Shown: positions 16,481 to 24,554 of the stretch, in pieces
Numbering within the stretch: position 1 is the first letter of the stretch
How the letters are laid out: each line of letters begins with the position of its first letter
Assembly (NCBI GenBank): GCA_918298275.1
Contig: CAKJZO010000017.1
Location: 1-42,824 of the forward strand
Reading direction: 5' to 3'
Length of the DNA: 42,824 nucleotides
From: Spirochaetota bacterium
GTDB lineage: Bacteria; Spirochaetota; Spirochaetia; Sphaerochaetales; Sphaerochaetaceae
Notes under the pieces: generated by a model
What the model was told of the DNA's origin: nothing
The model's database searches: none
What the model saw: the letters and a program-made list of their open reading frames with translations, nothing else
Position numbers and translations under genes: made by a program

Positions 16481-17122
16481 ATGGGCTTTCTGATGGATAG
16501 TTACATCACTGGTGAGAGAATCTCACACCTACGCGAGGAGAAGGGCCTGTCCCAGCTGGAACTGGGAGAGGCTCTGGGCGTGAGCTGGGATACCGTGTCC
16601 AAGTGGGAAGATGATACCGTGCACCCCGATATCTCCATGCTTAACGACCTTGCCAAGGCCCTCGGAGTATCGATCGACCAGCTTCTCGAGGATGTTGAAA
16701 TAGTAAATTCCAATCAGGGAATCGACATCAATGAATCCGCCTTCCATGTCTGTCCGGTCTGCGGAAACATCATCACAAGTGCCGGCAACGCACAGGTCTC
16801 CTGCTGCGGGGTAAGTCTCCCCGCCCTTGAGAGCGAAATCTGTGACGACGAGCACATGATCGAGTATGAGGAATCCGACGGCGAATACTATGTGACCGTC
16901 GAGCACGAGATGACCAAGAGCCACTACATCTCGTTCCTGTCCTGCGTCGGCAGCGATGCGGTCCATATTGCAAAAACCTACCCCGAATGGTACTGCCAGG
17001 CAAGATTCCCGGTTTCGCCCAAGGCAAAGCTCTACTGCTACTGCAACCGCCACGGCCTGTTCCGCAAGGACATCAGGGCCGCCCGAAAGCATGACGAGTT
17101 CGCGGATCTTCCGGATTTATAG
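16481..17122 (+). CDS. XRE-family regulator fused to a complete desulfoferrodoxin domain
   Basis: A 213-residue fusion. Residues about 10-70 are an XRE helix-turn-helix (LSQLELGEALGVSWDTVSKWE). Residues 89-112 have C91-x2-C94 and C108-C109, the pattern of the desulforedoxin Fe(Cys)4 site. Residues 120-195 match the superoxide reductase domain: E124-H125, H142 and H148 six apart, and C188-x2-H191, which supply the expected four His and one Cys ligands. The catalytic-site Lys next to the Glu in classical enzymes is not obvious. An iron-based redox or superoxide-sensing regulator is the natural inference. An alternative start at 16493 would drop four residues; neither start has a good ribosome binding site. 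It follows the alcohol dehydrogenase closely. Confidence 0.85.
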   Translation: MGFLMDSYITGERISHLREEKGLSQLELGEALGVSWDTVSKWEDDTVHPDISMLNDLAKALGVSIDQLLEDVEIVNSNQGIDINESAFHVCPVCGNIITSAGNAQVSCCGVSLPALESEICDDEHMIEYEESDGEYYVTVEHEMTKSHYISFLSCVGSDAVHIAKTYPEWYCQARFPVSPKAKLYCYCNRHGLFRKDIRAARKHDEFADLPDL

Positions 17123-17146
17123 TCTTTTGCATTTTTGTATGACACA

Positions 17147-17175
17147 TTGACACGATTCGTCAGATTCATCACAAT
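17147..17175 (+). promoter_or_regulatory. promoter of the PLP enzyme gene, leaderless spacing
   Basis: A perfect TTGACA (17147-17152), a 17-base spacer and CACAAT (17170-17175) end exactly six bases before the ATG at 17182. No ribosome binding site lies in between. Confidence 0.6.
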
Positions 17176-17181
17176 CACCGC

Positions 17182-18369
17182 ATGGATCTTTTTGACAAGT
17201 TTTCAGACAAAAACAGCAATTATCAGAAGGCATTGGATGCCCGTAGTGCCGATATATACCCCTATTTTCACTGTCTCGAGTCCCGTCAGGCTCCGGAAGT
17301 CATCATGGAAGGCAAGCGCCGCATCATGCTGGGGTCCAACAACTACCTCGGACTGACCTCCGAGAAGTCGGTCATCGATGCCGGAATCAAGGCCCTCGAG
17401 AAGTACGGAACCGGCTGCTCGGGCTCCCGCTTCCTGAACGGAACGCTGGATCTGCACCTCAAGCTTGAAAAAGAGCTCTCTGCATTCCTGCACAAGGAAG
17501 CCGCAATGACATTCTCCACCGGATTCCAGAGCAACCTGGGTATCCTGAGCGCCATCTGCACCAAGGGCGACTACATCATCTGCGACCGCGAGAACCACGC
17601 CAGCATCTACGACGGCGCAAAGCTCTCCTACGCCGAGATGGTCCGCTACTTCCACAACGATATGGACAGCCTCGAGCGTGTTCTCAACAAGCTGGGCTCC
17701 GATACCCCCAAGCTCATCGTAACCGACGGAGTCTTCTCCATGAGCGGCGATATCGCCAAGCTCCCTGATATCGTGGATCTTGCCCGCAAATACAACGCCA
17801 GAATCATGGTGGACGATTCCCACGGTGTCGGAACAGTCGGCGAAGGCGGCAGAGGAACTGCCTCCTACTTCGGTCTCGAGGACCAGGTGGACATCATCAT
17901 GGGAACCTTCAGCAAGTCCTTTGCAAGTCTCGGAGGCTTTGCGGTGGCTTCGGAACCAGTTATCGACTACATGTGCCACATGTCCAGGCCCTACATCTTC
18001 TCGGCAAGCCTGCCACCTGCAAACGCAGCCACCGCAACTGCCGCACTGGAGTACCTGGTTGTACATCCCGAACTGAAGGACCAGCTCTCAACTGTCGCCG
18101 GATGGCTCAGAAGCGCTCTTGCCGAGCGCGGAGTAAGGTTCAAGGAAACCCTCACCCCGATTGTCCCGATCTACACCACCGACAGATTCACCACGCTGCG
18201 CATAGTCCGCGATCTCTACAACGAGGGAGTGTTCGTCAACGCCGTACTTCCCCCTGCCACCGCCGAGAACGAGTGCCTCATCCGCACAAGCCTCATGGCA
18301 AACATCAGCCGCCCCCTCATCGAGGAAGCTGCCGACAAGATTGCCGAGGTGCTGGGAAGGTATCTGTAG
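17182..18369 (+). CDS. alpha-oxoamine synthase, serine-palmitoyltransferase-like
   Basis: A 395-residue PLP-dependent enzyme of the alpha-oxoamine synthase family, which condense an amino acid with an acyl-CoA and release CO2. The internal aldimine Lys is in GTFSKSFASLGG, the PLP-contacting Asp/His pair in VDDSHGVG, and the substrate His in RENHASIYD. The N-terminal block (YPYFHCLES, then LGSNNYLGLT and YGTGCSGSRFLNGTLDLH) looks more like Bacteroidetes serine palmitoyltransferases than like BioF or Kbl, but 2-amino-3-ketobutyrate ligase activity cannot be excluded. No other sphingolipid, biotin or threonine-degradation gene lies in the window. It appears to be expressed from its own promoter. 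Confidence 0.82.
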   Translation: MDLFDKFSDKNSNYQKALDARSADIYPYFHCLESRQAPEVIMEGKRRIMLGSNNYLGLTSEKSVIDAGIKALEKYGTGCSGSRFLNGTLDLHLKLEKELSAFLHKEAAMTFSTGFQSNLGILSAICTKGDYIICDRENHASIYDGAKLSYAEMVRYFHNDMDSLERVLNKLGSDTPKLIVTDGVFSMSGDIAKLPDIVDLARKYNARIMVDDSHGVGTVGEGGRGTASYFGLEDQVDIIMGTFSKSFASLGGFAVASEPVIDYMCHMSRPYIFSASLPPANAATATAALEYLVVHPELKDQLSTVAGWLRSALAERGVRFKETLTPIVPIYTTDRFTTLRIVRDLYNEGVFVNAVLPPATAENECLIRTSLMANISRPLIEEAADKIAEVLGRYL

Positions 18370-18421
18370 ATTTACTGTCAAAAAGCTTCATCATAGTTAT
18401 CAGGTTTTATTCCAAGCCATA

Positions 18422-18430
18422 TGCTATAAT
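18422..18430 (+). promoter_or_regulatory. extended -10 promoter of the LysR gene
   Basis: TGC followed by a perfect TATAAT (18425-18430) forms an extended -10 box. No good -35 is seen. The box ends six bases before the ATG at 18437, with no ribosome binding site. Confidence 0.55.
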
Positions 18431-18436
18431 GGCAAT

Positions 18437-19330
18437 ATGCTTAAATACCTTGACTATGAGATGCTGATAGAGCTGTACAACAGCAATAGCATAACTACTG
18501 CCGCACAACGTCTTTATATCACCCAGCCTGCATTGACGAAATGGATTCACAGGCTCGAAAACGATTTGGGTGTAATACTCGTGAACAGAAATACAAAAGG
18601 AGTTGAATTCACCCCCGAAGGCGAACATCTCGTGCACTTTGCCTCTCTTGCTATGGAGAACTATAGGACCGAGCTACTCCAGCTCCAAGGCCTCAAGGAA
18701 CAGCATGACAATACTGTCTCCCTCATGGGAGCAGGTTCACTTGTAACGCATTTCCTTCCGAAAATGCTTGGAATCTTCAAAGATCAGAACAAGGATGTCC
18801 AATACAGACTGCGTTTCAGTGGCAGCAACACCGTAGCAAAAGAAGTTTATGACGGATCCACATCCCTTGGATTCATCAGAGGAGAACCTTGGACAAAATG
18901 TGAGAAAGCCGTAATCAGAACAGAATATGCCGCAATTGTGTCCAGAGATCCGATAAAAATGGAAATGCTCCCCTATCTCCCCAGAATAGATGCCGCATTG
19001 AGCGACAGTGCCAAGATGTTCATAAACAACTGGTGGAGGGACAATTATGCCATTTCACCGACAATTGCAATGATTGTTCCGAATATTGCGACCTGTGTTC
19101 AGATGGTTCAAGAAGGTCTTGGCTACAGTATTATCATCTCTTCGGATGTTTATGAAGGAATCAAGGGGCTGAACATCTACCCGCTTCTGGACAAAAAGAA
19201 GAAATACGTCAAAAGAAACGACTACATGATTTGGAACAAGGACTATGAGAAGAACTCGGCAACCCTGTCATTCATGGAATTCGCTTTCGATTACTTCAAG
19301 AGCACTCAGGAAAAGAAACTACCCGAATAA
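18437..19330 (+). CDS. LysR family transcriptional regulator
   Basis: A 297-residue LysR-type regulator: an N-terminal winged helix-turn-helix (SITTAAQRLYITQPALTKWIHRLE, given here as motif region residues 16-39) and a periplasmic-binding-like effector domain from about residue 90. An open frame continues 32 codons upstream, but the true start at 18437 begins with the typical MLKYLDYEMLIELYNS and lies six bases after a TATAAT. The gene converges on the tct/aconitase operon, ending 60 bases from its last gene, so it is a plausible regulator of that operon or of the whole acid-catabolism locus. The effector is unknown. Confidence 0.9.
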   Translation: MLKYLDYEMLIELYNSNSITTAAQRLYITQPALTKWIHRLENDLGVILVNRNTKGVEFTPEGEHLVHFASLAMENYRTELLQLQGLKEQHDNTVSLMGAGSLVTHFLPKMLGIFKDQNKDVQYRLRFSGSNTVAKEVYDGSTSLGFIRGEPWTKCEKAVIRTEYAAIVSRDPIKMEMLPYLPRIDAALSDSAKMFINNWWRDNYAISPTIAMIVPNIATCVQMVQEGLGYSIIISSDVYEGIKGLNIYPLLDKKKKYVKRNDYMIWNKDYEKNSATLSFMEFAFDYFKSTQEKKLPE

Positions 19331-19332
19331 CG

Positions 19333-19364
19333 AAAAAGGACCCGGCAGAAACTCCACCGGGTCC
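19333..19364 (-). terminator. intrinsic terminator of the aconitase-tct operon
   Basis: GGACCCGG (19338-19345) and CCGGGTCC (19357-19364) form a perfect 8-bp stem with an 11-base loop. On the minus strand it is followed at once by TTTTT. It lies 25 bases after the aldolase stop. There is no T-run on the plus strand, so it may serve the LysR gene only weakly. Confidence 0.88.
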
Positions 19365-19389
19365 AGAGCTGGGATTGTTATGGGAAAAA

Positions 19390-20184
19390 TTACTTGTTTG
19401 CTTTCATCTCAGCGAACTGAGCAACCTTTGAATTGAGGGCCTTCTTTACCAGAGCCATGTCGGAACCTACGGTGAACATCTTGCATCCGAGATTTCTTAC
19501 ATAGTCGAAATCTTCCTGTGAAGTAAGTCCACCAAGACCGGCATCACCCAGAATGACCTTTGAAGCGGAGATTCTTCTGCAGAGACCCTCGACAATCTTC
19601 CTGACCTCCGGAGTGACCTTTCCACCATATCCGAGATCCAGAGAAAGATCTCTGGCTCCTATGCGCAGGACATCGATTCCGGACTCAAGTATCTCGTCAA
19701 GATTATCGATTCCTTGTTGACTCTCAATCATTCCTATGCACATAACATTCCGGTTTACGAGCTCCAGGTATTTCTCATCGGGGACATAGCCGTATTTCGA
19801 AGCTCGGGCAGAATCACCGTAACCTCTGTGACCGACCGGTGCGAATTTCACTTCATTGACCGCATGTCTGGCCTGTTCGGCGGTATCTATATGGGGAAAA
19901 ATGACTCCCATGACACCTGCCTCAAGCACCTGGAGAATCAGGCCATCCTCATGACTGGGAATCCTCATGATGGGAACTGCACCGCCAAGCTGGACGGCAC
20001 GGAAGAGGTTCTCTGCAGATTCGATGTTATGAACGAAATGCTCGCCTTCGATGAAGACATAGTCCAGTCCGGAATATGCAGCCATCTCGGCAATCAACGT
20101 CGATCTGCTTCTGACCTGGCAACCCAGAACGGGCTCGCCAGCTTTCATTTTGTCAAACATCTTGTTTTCTTCAATGAGATTCAT
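19390..20184 (-). CDS. HpcH/HpaI family aldolase
   Basis: A 264-residue class II aldolase of the HpcH/HpaI family, which cleave 4-hydroxy-2-oxo acids to pyruvate (or other oxo acids) and an aldehyde using a divalent metal. Family marks are IEGEHFVHN (counterpart of the FDGEH motif), FPHIDTAEQAR, APVGHRGYG, a metal-binding Glu in GMIESQQG and GARDLSLDLG. AAAGGAG precedes the ATG. It is the last gene of the operon and is followed by a strong terminator. In this setting it would perform carbon-carbon cleavage of the product made by the hydratase and dehydrogenase upstream; the actual substrate is not known. Confidence 0.88.
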   Translation of the reverse strand: MNLIEENKMFDKMKAGEPVLGCQVRSRSTLIAEMAAYSGLDYVFIEGEHFVHNIESAENLFRAVQLGGAVPIMRIPSHEDGLILQVLEAGVMGVIFPHIDTAEQARHAVNEVKFAPVGHRGYGDSARASKYGYVPDEKYLELVNRNVMCIGMIESQQGIDNLDEILESGIDVLRIGARDLSLDLGYGGKVTPEVRKIVEGLCRRISASKVILGDAGLGGLTSQEDFDYVRNLGCKMFTVGSDMALVKKALNSKVAQFAEMKANK

Positions 20185-20197
20185 TGCAAAAGCTCCT

Positions 20198-21151
20198 TTA
20201 TTTTACAACCACGGCAGGTTCTTCGACCTCAAGGCCGTTGATAACTGCATAGCAGCCCCTGGCGGCAGCCATCGAAGCCCTTACAAGGGAATCTTCCGAA
20301 CTGCCTGCATTGTGAGGCGTCATAATGACGTTTTCGAATCCGAACAGTGGATTATCCATCGATGTCGGTTCCTCGACGGTAACATCGAGCCCTGCCCCTG
20401 CGATGCGGTTCTCCTGCAGGGCCCTGATGAGGGCAGCCTCATCCACAATCGTACCGCGTGCGGTATTGATGAAGAATGCAGTCGGCTTCATACATGCGAA
20501 CTCGGACTCCCCTATGCTGTTCTTTGTTTCCGGAGTTGCCGGAACATGAACGGAAATGAAATCAGCCTGTGAGAAAAGCTCCTTTTTTGAGGAAACAAGC
20601 TCAATCCCTGGAATTGAACCCGGCTTCACATAAGGGTCATAGGCAATAACGTTCATTCCAAGGCCGTTCTTGCAGATTCCAGCAGTGATCGAACCGATAT
20701 GACCCATTCCCACCAACCCCAGAGTCTTCCCCTGGAGTTCAATTGCCTTGACTTTGCGTCCCTTGTCAAACTGATTCGACTTGTAGAGGTCCTCTCTGAT
20801 TTTGATCTTCTTAGCAAGAGACATAATGAGAGTCACGGCATGCTCTGCAACTGCAACGCTATTGGTGCCCACGTTGCGCAGGACCGTGATTCCGTGTTCC
20901 CTGCAGTAGTCGACATCTACGCTGTCCACTCCTGCTCCATGGCGGGCAATGACCTTGAGGTCTGTTGCTTTCTCAAGCACGTCCCTGCTGAGCACTGCAA
21001 GTCTTGCAATGACAGCCTGACATCCCTGAAGATCTTCGACAAGTATGGCAGGGTCTATCCCACGCCCGTATTTGACGGTTACTCCTTTCGAACGAAGCCA
21101 GTCCATGCCCTTATCCGACATGGATTCGGTAACAAGCAAAGTAAAACTCAT
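20198..21151 (-). CDS. D-2-hydroxyacid dehydrogenase
   Basis: A 317-residue NAD-dependent dehydrogenase of the D-isomer-specific 2-hydroxyacid family (phosphoglycerate dehydrogenase-like). The Rossmann motif is GLVGMGHIGS near residue 145. The catalytic residues are Arg in NTARGTIVDE, Glu in VEEPTSMDNP and His in TPHNAG. It interconverts a 2-hydroxy acid and its 2-oxo acid. GGAGG precedes the ATG, one base after the TctA stop. Between a carboxylate transporter and an oxo-acid aldolase, it probably oxidises an imported or hydrated hydroxy acid to the aldolase substrate; malate- or citramalate-like compounds are possible. Confidence 0.9.
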   Translation of the reverse strand: MSFTLLVTESMSDKGMDWLRSKGVTVKYGRGIDPAILVEDLQGCQAVIARLAVLSRDVLEKATDLKVIARHGAGVDSVDVDYCREHGITVLRNVGTNSVAVAEHAVTLIMSLAKKIKIREDLYKSNQFDKGRKVKAIELQGKTLGLVGMGHIGSITAGICKNGLGMNVIAYDPYVKPGSIPGIELVSSKKELFSQADFISVHVPATPETKNSIGESEFACMKPTAFFINTARGTIVDEAALIRALQENRIAGAGLDVTVEEPTSMDNPLFGFENVIMTPHNAGSSEDSLVRASMAAARGCYAVINGLEVEEPAVVVK

Positions 21152-21152
21152 A

Positions 21153-22643
21153 TCACGCCTCCTTTATCGCCGGCTTTTTCCTGTGAAGCAGGTATTTCAC
21201 AATGGCATATACAATGAAGAATATCGTCATGAGGATGAGAATCAGCGAAAGCGGTCTGGTGAAGAAGATTCCCATTCCGTTCTCCGTGATAATCATCGAC
21301 TGGAAGAACGCATTCTCGACCGTTGAAGTGAGAATCAATGCAACGACAATCGGCGTTACCGGGAAGCCACCTTTCTTCATGAAGAAAGCGATCGTTCCGA
21401 TGACAAGGGCCGTCATGATGTCGAAGTAGCTGTTTCTGATTGCATAACAGCCGATTATCACCAAGGATGCAACGACTGGACAGACAAGACCTTTCGGGAT
21501 TCTCAGGACATGCACGAAGCCTTTCAGACCGCCCATTGCAACGAAGTACATCATGAGGTTGATGACGAACAGACCTATCAGGATGCTGTAGACAACTCCA
21601 GGCTGGTCATTGAAGATGTTCGGCCCCGGAGTCAGGCCGTGAAGCATCAGGGCTCCGAGAAGGATAGCCGTAGATGAGTTTCCGGGAACACCAAGTGCCA
21701 TTGTAGGAATCAGGGTTCCGCCGGTAACTGAATTGTTTCCGCTTTCTGAGGCTGCAACACCCTCGATGGCACCATGACCGAATTCCTCGGGATGCTTGGA
21801 AGCTCTCTTGGTCTCGTTCCAGGCCATGAAACAGGAAATAGCAGAACCTGTTCCTGGAATAATACCGATGATTGTACCGATTATACTTCCTCTGGCAATG
21901 GCACCGACTGTCTTCCTCCTTTCTTCCTTATCCGGGAAGAGTTTTCCGGAGAGCTTTCCTTCGAACTTGGCCTGCCTTTTGGCCTTAGGTAGACACATAT
22001 TGATGATCTCAGGAACAGCGAATAGACCTACCAACGTCGGGACCAGCTCCAGTCCACCTAGAAGATTGACGTTGCCGAACGTGAAACGCGGGAAACCGGT
22101 GATGATATCCATTCCAATCGTAGCAAGGAAGATACCGAATCCACCTGCAACAAGGGCCTTGACCATGCTCTTTTCATCAAGAGAGCAAATAATGCTCATT
22201 CCGAAAAGACCAATCGCAAAGAATTCGGGAGGACCGAATCTCAGAGCGAACTTCGCAAGAAGCGGTCCGAAGGAAATCAGAACGATGGCTGAGAACAATC
22301 CGCCTATTGTGGATGCCCATACACTCATTCGCAGAGCGTTCCAGGCTTTTCCTTTTTTTGCCAGCGGAGCTCCATCAAGAACGGTGGCAGCGGCGGCAGG
22401 TGTTCCTGGGATACCGAGAAGAATTGCGGAAATGGATCCGCCGTATTCAGCACCGCAGTAGCTTCCGCACATCACCAACATGGCATAAGCCGGGTTCATT
22501 CCAAAAGTAACGGGAACAAGCAGTGATAATGCCAAAGTACTGGTAAGACCTGGAATGGCTCCGAACACGATACCCATGCACAGACCAAGGAACATGGAGA
22601 TGATACCGCGAATAGAAAAAACAATGCCCAATGCGCTTAACAT
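21153..22643 (-). CDS. tctA: tripartite tricarboxylate transporter, large permease TctA
   Basis: A 496-residue integral membrane protein with about eleven to twelve helices and the TctA signatures GIVFGAIPGLTSTLALSLLVP and the second, related IIGTIIGIIPGTGSAISCFMAW repeat (described here as motif positions near residues 22-42 and 254-275). It is the channel subunit of a sodium- or proton-driven importer that takes carboxylates from the periplasmic protein TctC. AAGGAGGGG precedes the ATG. Gene order C-B-A and the 11-base gap after TctB are standard. Family substrates include citrate, tricarballylate and aromatic acids. Confidence 0.94.
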   Translation of the reverse strand: MLSALGIVFSIRGIISMFLGLCMGIVFGAIPGLTSTLALSLLVPVTFGMNPAYAMLVMCGSYCGAEYGGSISAILLGIPGTPAAAATVLDGAPLAKKGKAWNALRMSVWASTIGGLFSAIVLISFGPLLAKFALRFGPPEFFAIGLFGMSIICSLDEKSMVKALVAGGFGIFLATIGMDIITGFPRFTFGNVNLLGGLELVPTLVGLFAVPEIINMCLPKAKRQAKFEGKLSGKLFPDKEERRKTVGAIARGSIIGTIIGIIPGTGSAISCFMAWNETKRASKHPEEFGHGAIEGVAASESGNNSVTGGTLIPTMALGVPGNSSTAILLGALMLHGLTPGPNIFNDQPGVVYSILIGLFVINLMMYFVAMGGLKGFVHVLRIPKGLVCPVVASLVIIGCYAIRNSYFDIMTALVIGTIAFFMKKGGFPVTPIVVALILTSTVENAFFQSMIITENGMGIFFTRPLSLILILMTIFFIVYAIVKYLLHRKKPAIKEA

Positions 22644-22654
22644 CTATCCCCTCC

Positions 22655-23122
22655 TTATCCTATATATACATGCAACCATGCAATAAACACGCCATATGTA
22701 ACTGCCGTAGCGACTGCAGCCGTTGGTATCACTTTTTTCCAGCTGATGCCGGAGAGGAATCCGATGGCACAGATGACTATCGGCATTGAAATAAAGAAAT
22801 TTATCAGTTTGAACGAAACGAAGAACAGAAGAATGATTGCAATCTTGATTGCAGAAACAAGGCTTTCATGCGCATCAAGCCAAGAAACGGTACCTTCGCC
22901 TTCCTGATTTGCGGGAATGGGAGACCCTTCCTTTTCCTTTCCCCTGTTCTTGAAATACTTGACCAGACTTTTGGTCAGAACAACCAACGAGAAAATTATC
23001 ATTATCCCGAATGCAACCAGCGGCATCCACTTTGCATTGGGTTTTCTGAAAGACTGAGTATATATCGAACCTGCAATGCCCAACGCAAGCATGAAGGAAC
23101 TTACAATAATCTCATACAGCAT
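22655..23122 (-). CDS. tctB: tripartite tricarboxylate transporter, small subunit TctB
   Basis: A 155-residue membrane protein with four hydrophobic helices: residues about 1-20 and 30-50, then two in the last 60 residues. A charged loop (KNRGKEKEGS) separates the halves. This is the usual size and layout of TctB, the small subunit of the importer. I chose the start at 23122 (MLYEIIVSS) because GGAGGAAAG precedes it; the open frame continues 22 codons upstream through a terminator-like hairpin, which is unlikely to be coding. Its ribosome binding site directly follows that hairpin's T-run. Confidence 0.85.
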   Translation of the reverse strand: MLYEIIVSSFMLALGIAGSIYTQSFRKPNAKWMPLVAFGIMIIFSLVVLTKSLVKYFKNRGKEKEGSPIPANQEGEGTVSWLDAHESLVSAIKIAIILLFFVSFKLINFFISMPIVICAIGFLSGISWKKVIPTAAVATAVTYGVFIAWLHVYIG

Positions 23123-23134
23123 ATCTTTCCTCCG

Positions 23135-23179
23135 AAAAAATTTTGGGTGGCCGTGCCTGAATAGCAGAGCCACCCAAAA
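23135..23179 (-). terminator. terminator-like attenuator between tctC and tctB
   Basis: TTTTGGGTGGC (23169-23179, read on the minus strand) pairs perfectly with GCCACCCAAAA (23141-23151), an 11-bp stem with a 17-base loop, followed by TTTTTT. It lies 28 bases after the tctC stop and just before the tctB ribosome binding site. If partly read through, it gives more binding protein than permease. Confidence 0.85.
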
Positions 23180-23206
23180 CGGTCTCATTCAACAGAGATC
23201 TGAAAA

Positions 23207-24193
23207 TCACCACGGTTCTTTCTTATAGAACTCTGAATACATCTCGAACAGGTTCTCATGTGCAGCCTTGAATTCCTCGGCATCCATGTATCTGAGCATT
23301 GTGCCGTTATCTGCTGCGTACTTCTGATAATCGGGATTGTTGACCATCTGCTGAATTGCATCTGACCAGAATTTGATTGCTGCTTCGCTCATGCCCTTCG
23401 GTCCAACGATTCCGCGCATTCCACCCATGACCAGATTGATTCCGTTCTCGGTGAAAGTCGGGATCGTGTTGAAAGCAGGCTCTCTCTCATCACTACCCAT
23501 TGCAAGACCGATAACCTGATCCTGCTCCAGATAGTTGAGAACTGCATAGGCTGATGTCATTGCACAGTAGACATGTCCGCCAAGAACTGCAGCAGCTGAA
23601 GAAGCGGTATCCTCAAAAGGGACATCCTTGACTTCGATTCCTGCGTACTCTGCGAAGAGCTTGATTGCAATGTACTCGTCTCCGCCTGTTCCTGTATGAG
23701 CCATTGTGACCTTGCCCGGATTGGCCTTTGCATAGGCAATCAGATCCTGGAGGTTGTTGATGCCCCATGAGTTGTTCTTTGCGATGATAAGAAGCGGCGG
23801 TTCATAGGTAATGTTTCCGAGGTATGTGAAATCTTCAACACCGAAGGTTGCATCGCCTGAAACGATTGAAGCTGTTGCTGAAGGAATGTTCAGAACGCCG
23901 ATCGTGTATCCGTCAGCAGGCTTTGAAAGAAGTGTGCTCCATCCGATGAGTCCTTCTGCTCCCGGGAGGTAGACGGGCTCAAGAGACTGGCCGATGATGC
24001 CCTCGAGGTAAGGCTGGAATGCACGGAACATTCTGTCCGAGCCGCCGCCGGCCTTGTAGGAAATGATGATCTCAGCCTTTCTGTTCAAAGAGAAGGTTTC
24101 ATCAGTTGTTTTCTGTGCTTCACTGGCACCGCCTGCAAAGAGCAGCGAAGAAGCCAGAATAAGAATCAAACAAACAAGAATTCCTTTTTTCAT
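23207..24193 (-). CDS. tctC: tripartite tricarboxylate transporter substrate-binding protein TctC
   Basis: A 328-residue periplasmic binding protein of the Bug/TctC family. The signal peptide ends LLFAGGASEA, the spirochaete-like style, with no lipobox Cys. The mature protein has the family blocks IIISYKAGGGSDRMFR (near residue 45, the carboxylate-binding loop), PGAEGLIGWSTL and MAHTGTGGDEYIA. Bug proteins bind di- and tricarboxylates through backbone amides in these two loops. AAGGAG supports the start at 24193; a longer frame adds 12 codons with no support. It is followed by a terminator-like hairpin before tctB. Confidence 0.92.
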   Translation of the reverse strand: MKKGILVCLILILASSLLFAGGASEAQKTTDETFSLNRKAEIIISYKAGGGSDRMFRAFQPYLEGIIGQSLEPVYLPGAEGLIGWSTLLSKPADGYTIGVLNIPSATASIVSGDATFGVEDFTYLGNITYEPPLLIIAKNNSWGINNLQDLIAYAKANPGKVTMAHTGTGGDEYIAIKLFAEYAGIEVKDVPFEDTASSAAAVLGGHVYCAMTSAYAVLNYLEQDQVIGLAMGSDEREPAFNTIPTFTENGINLVMGGMRGIVGPKGMSEAAIKFWSDAIQQMVNNPDYQKYAADNGTMLRYMDAEEFKAAHENLFEMYSEFYKKEPW

Positions 24194-24238
24194 ATTAGTG
24201 CTCCTTTTTATTTTTTTGGCCCAAGCCAAATTACCAAA

Positions 24239-24544
24239 TTAAACTGCCACTCCCAGAAGCGGTGCATGCTGCTGGGCTCCGAAAACATCCGTATTCCCGA
24301 TATCTCCGGCCGGTACCGGACGCGGGAAGGCAATCTTGATTGCCAGCGCCACATCGCAGTAGACGACCGTAATCTTCTTTACGTCTATTCCGTAAAGATC
24401 CGATACCAACTGCGGGGTGATTATCCCCTTGTTCTTGACCCGCTCGTAATACTCGGGGACCTCGAACATGACATCCAGAGTCTGATTGAACGGTCCTGCG
24501 TTCTTGCTTCTGACCAGTCTTGCCAATTCACTCAGTTTAGCCAT
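24239..24544 (-). CDS. DUF4387 family protein
   Basis: A 101-residue soluble protein matching the DUF4387 family, which is nearly always encoded next to an AtuA/DUF1446 protein, as here, or fused to its C-terminus. It has a RSKNAGPFNQTLDVMF segment near the start and AIKIAFPRPVPAGDIGNTDVFG near the end. GAGGGGG supports the start at 24544 and the gap to the AtuA gene is 10 bases. The pair is assumed to be one enzyme. The reaction is not established, though the setting with hydratase and carboxylate transporter points to hydration or dehydration of an organic acid. Confidence 0.82.
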   Translation of the reverse strand: MAKLSELARLVRSKNAGPFNQTLDVMFEVPEYYERVKNKGIITPQLVSDLYGIDVKKITVVYCDVALAIKIAFPRPVPAGDIGNTDVFGAQQHAPLLGVAV

Positions 24545-24554
24545 TTCAACCCCC

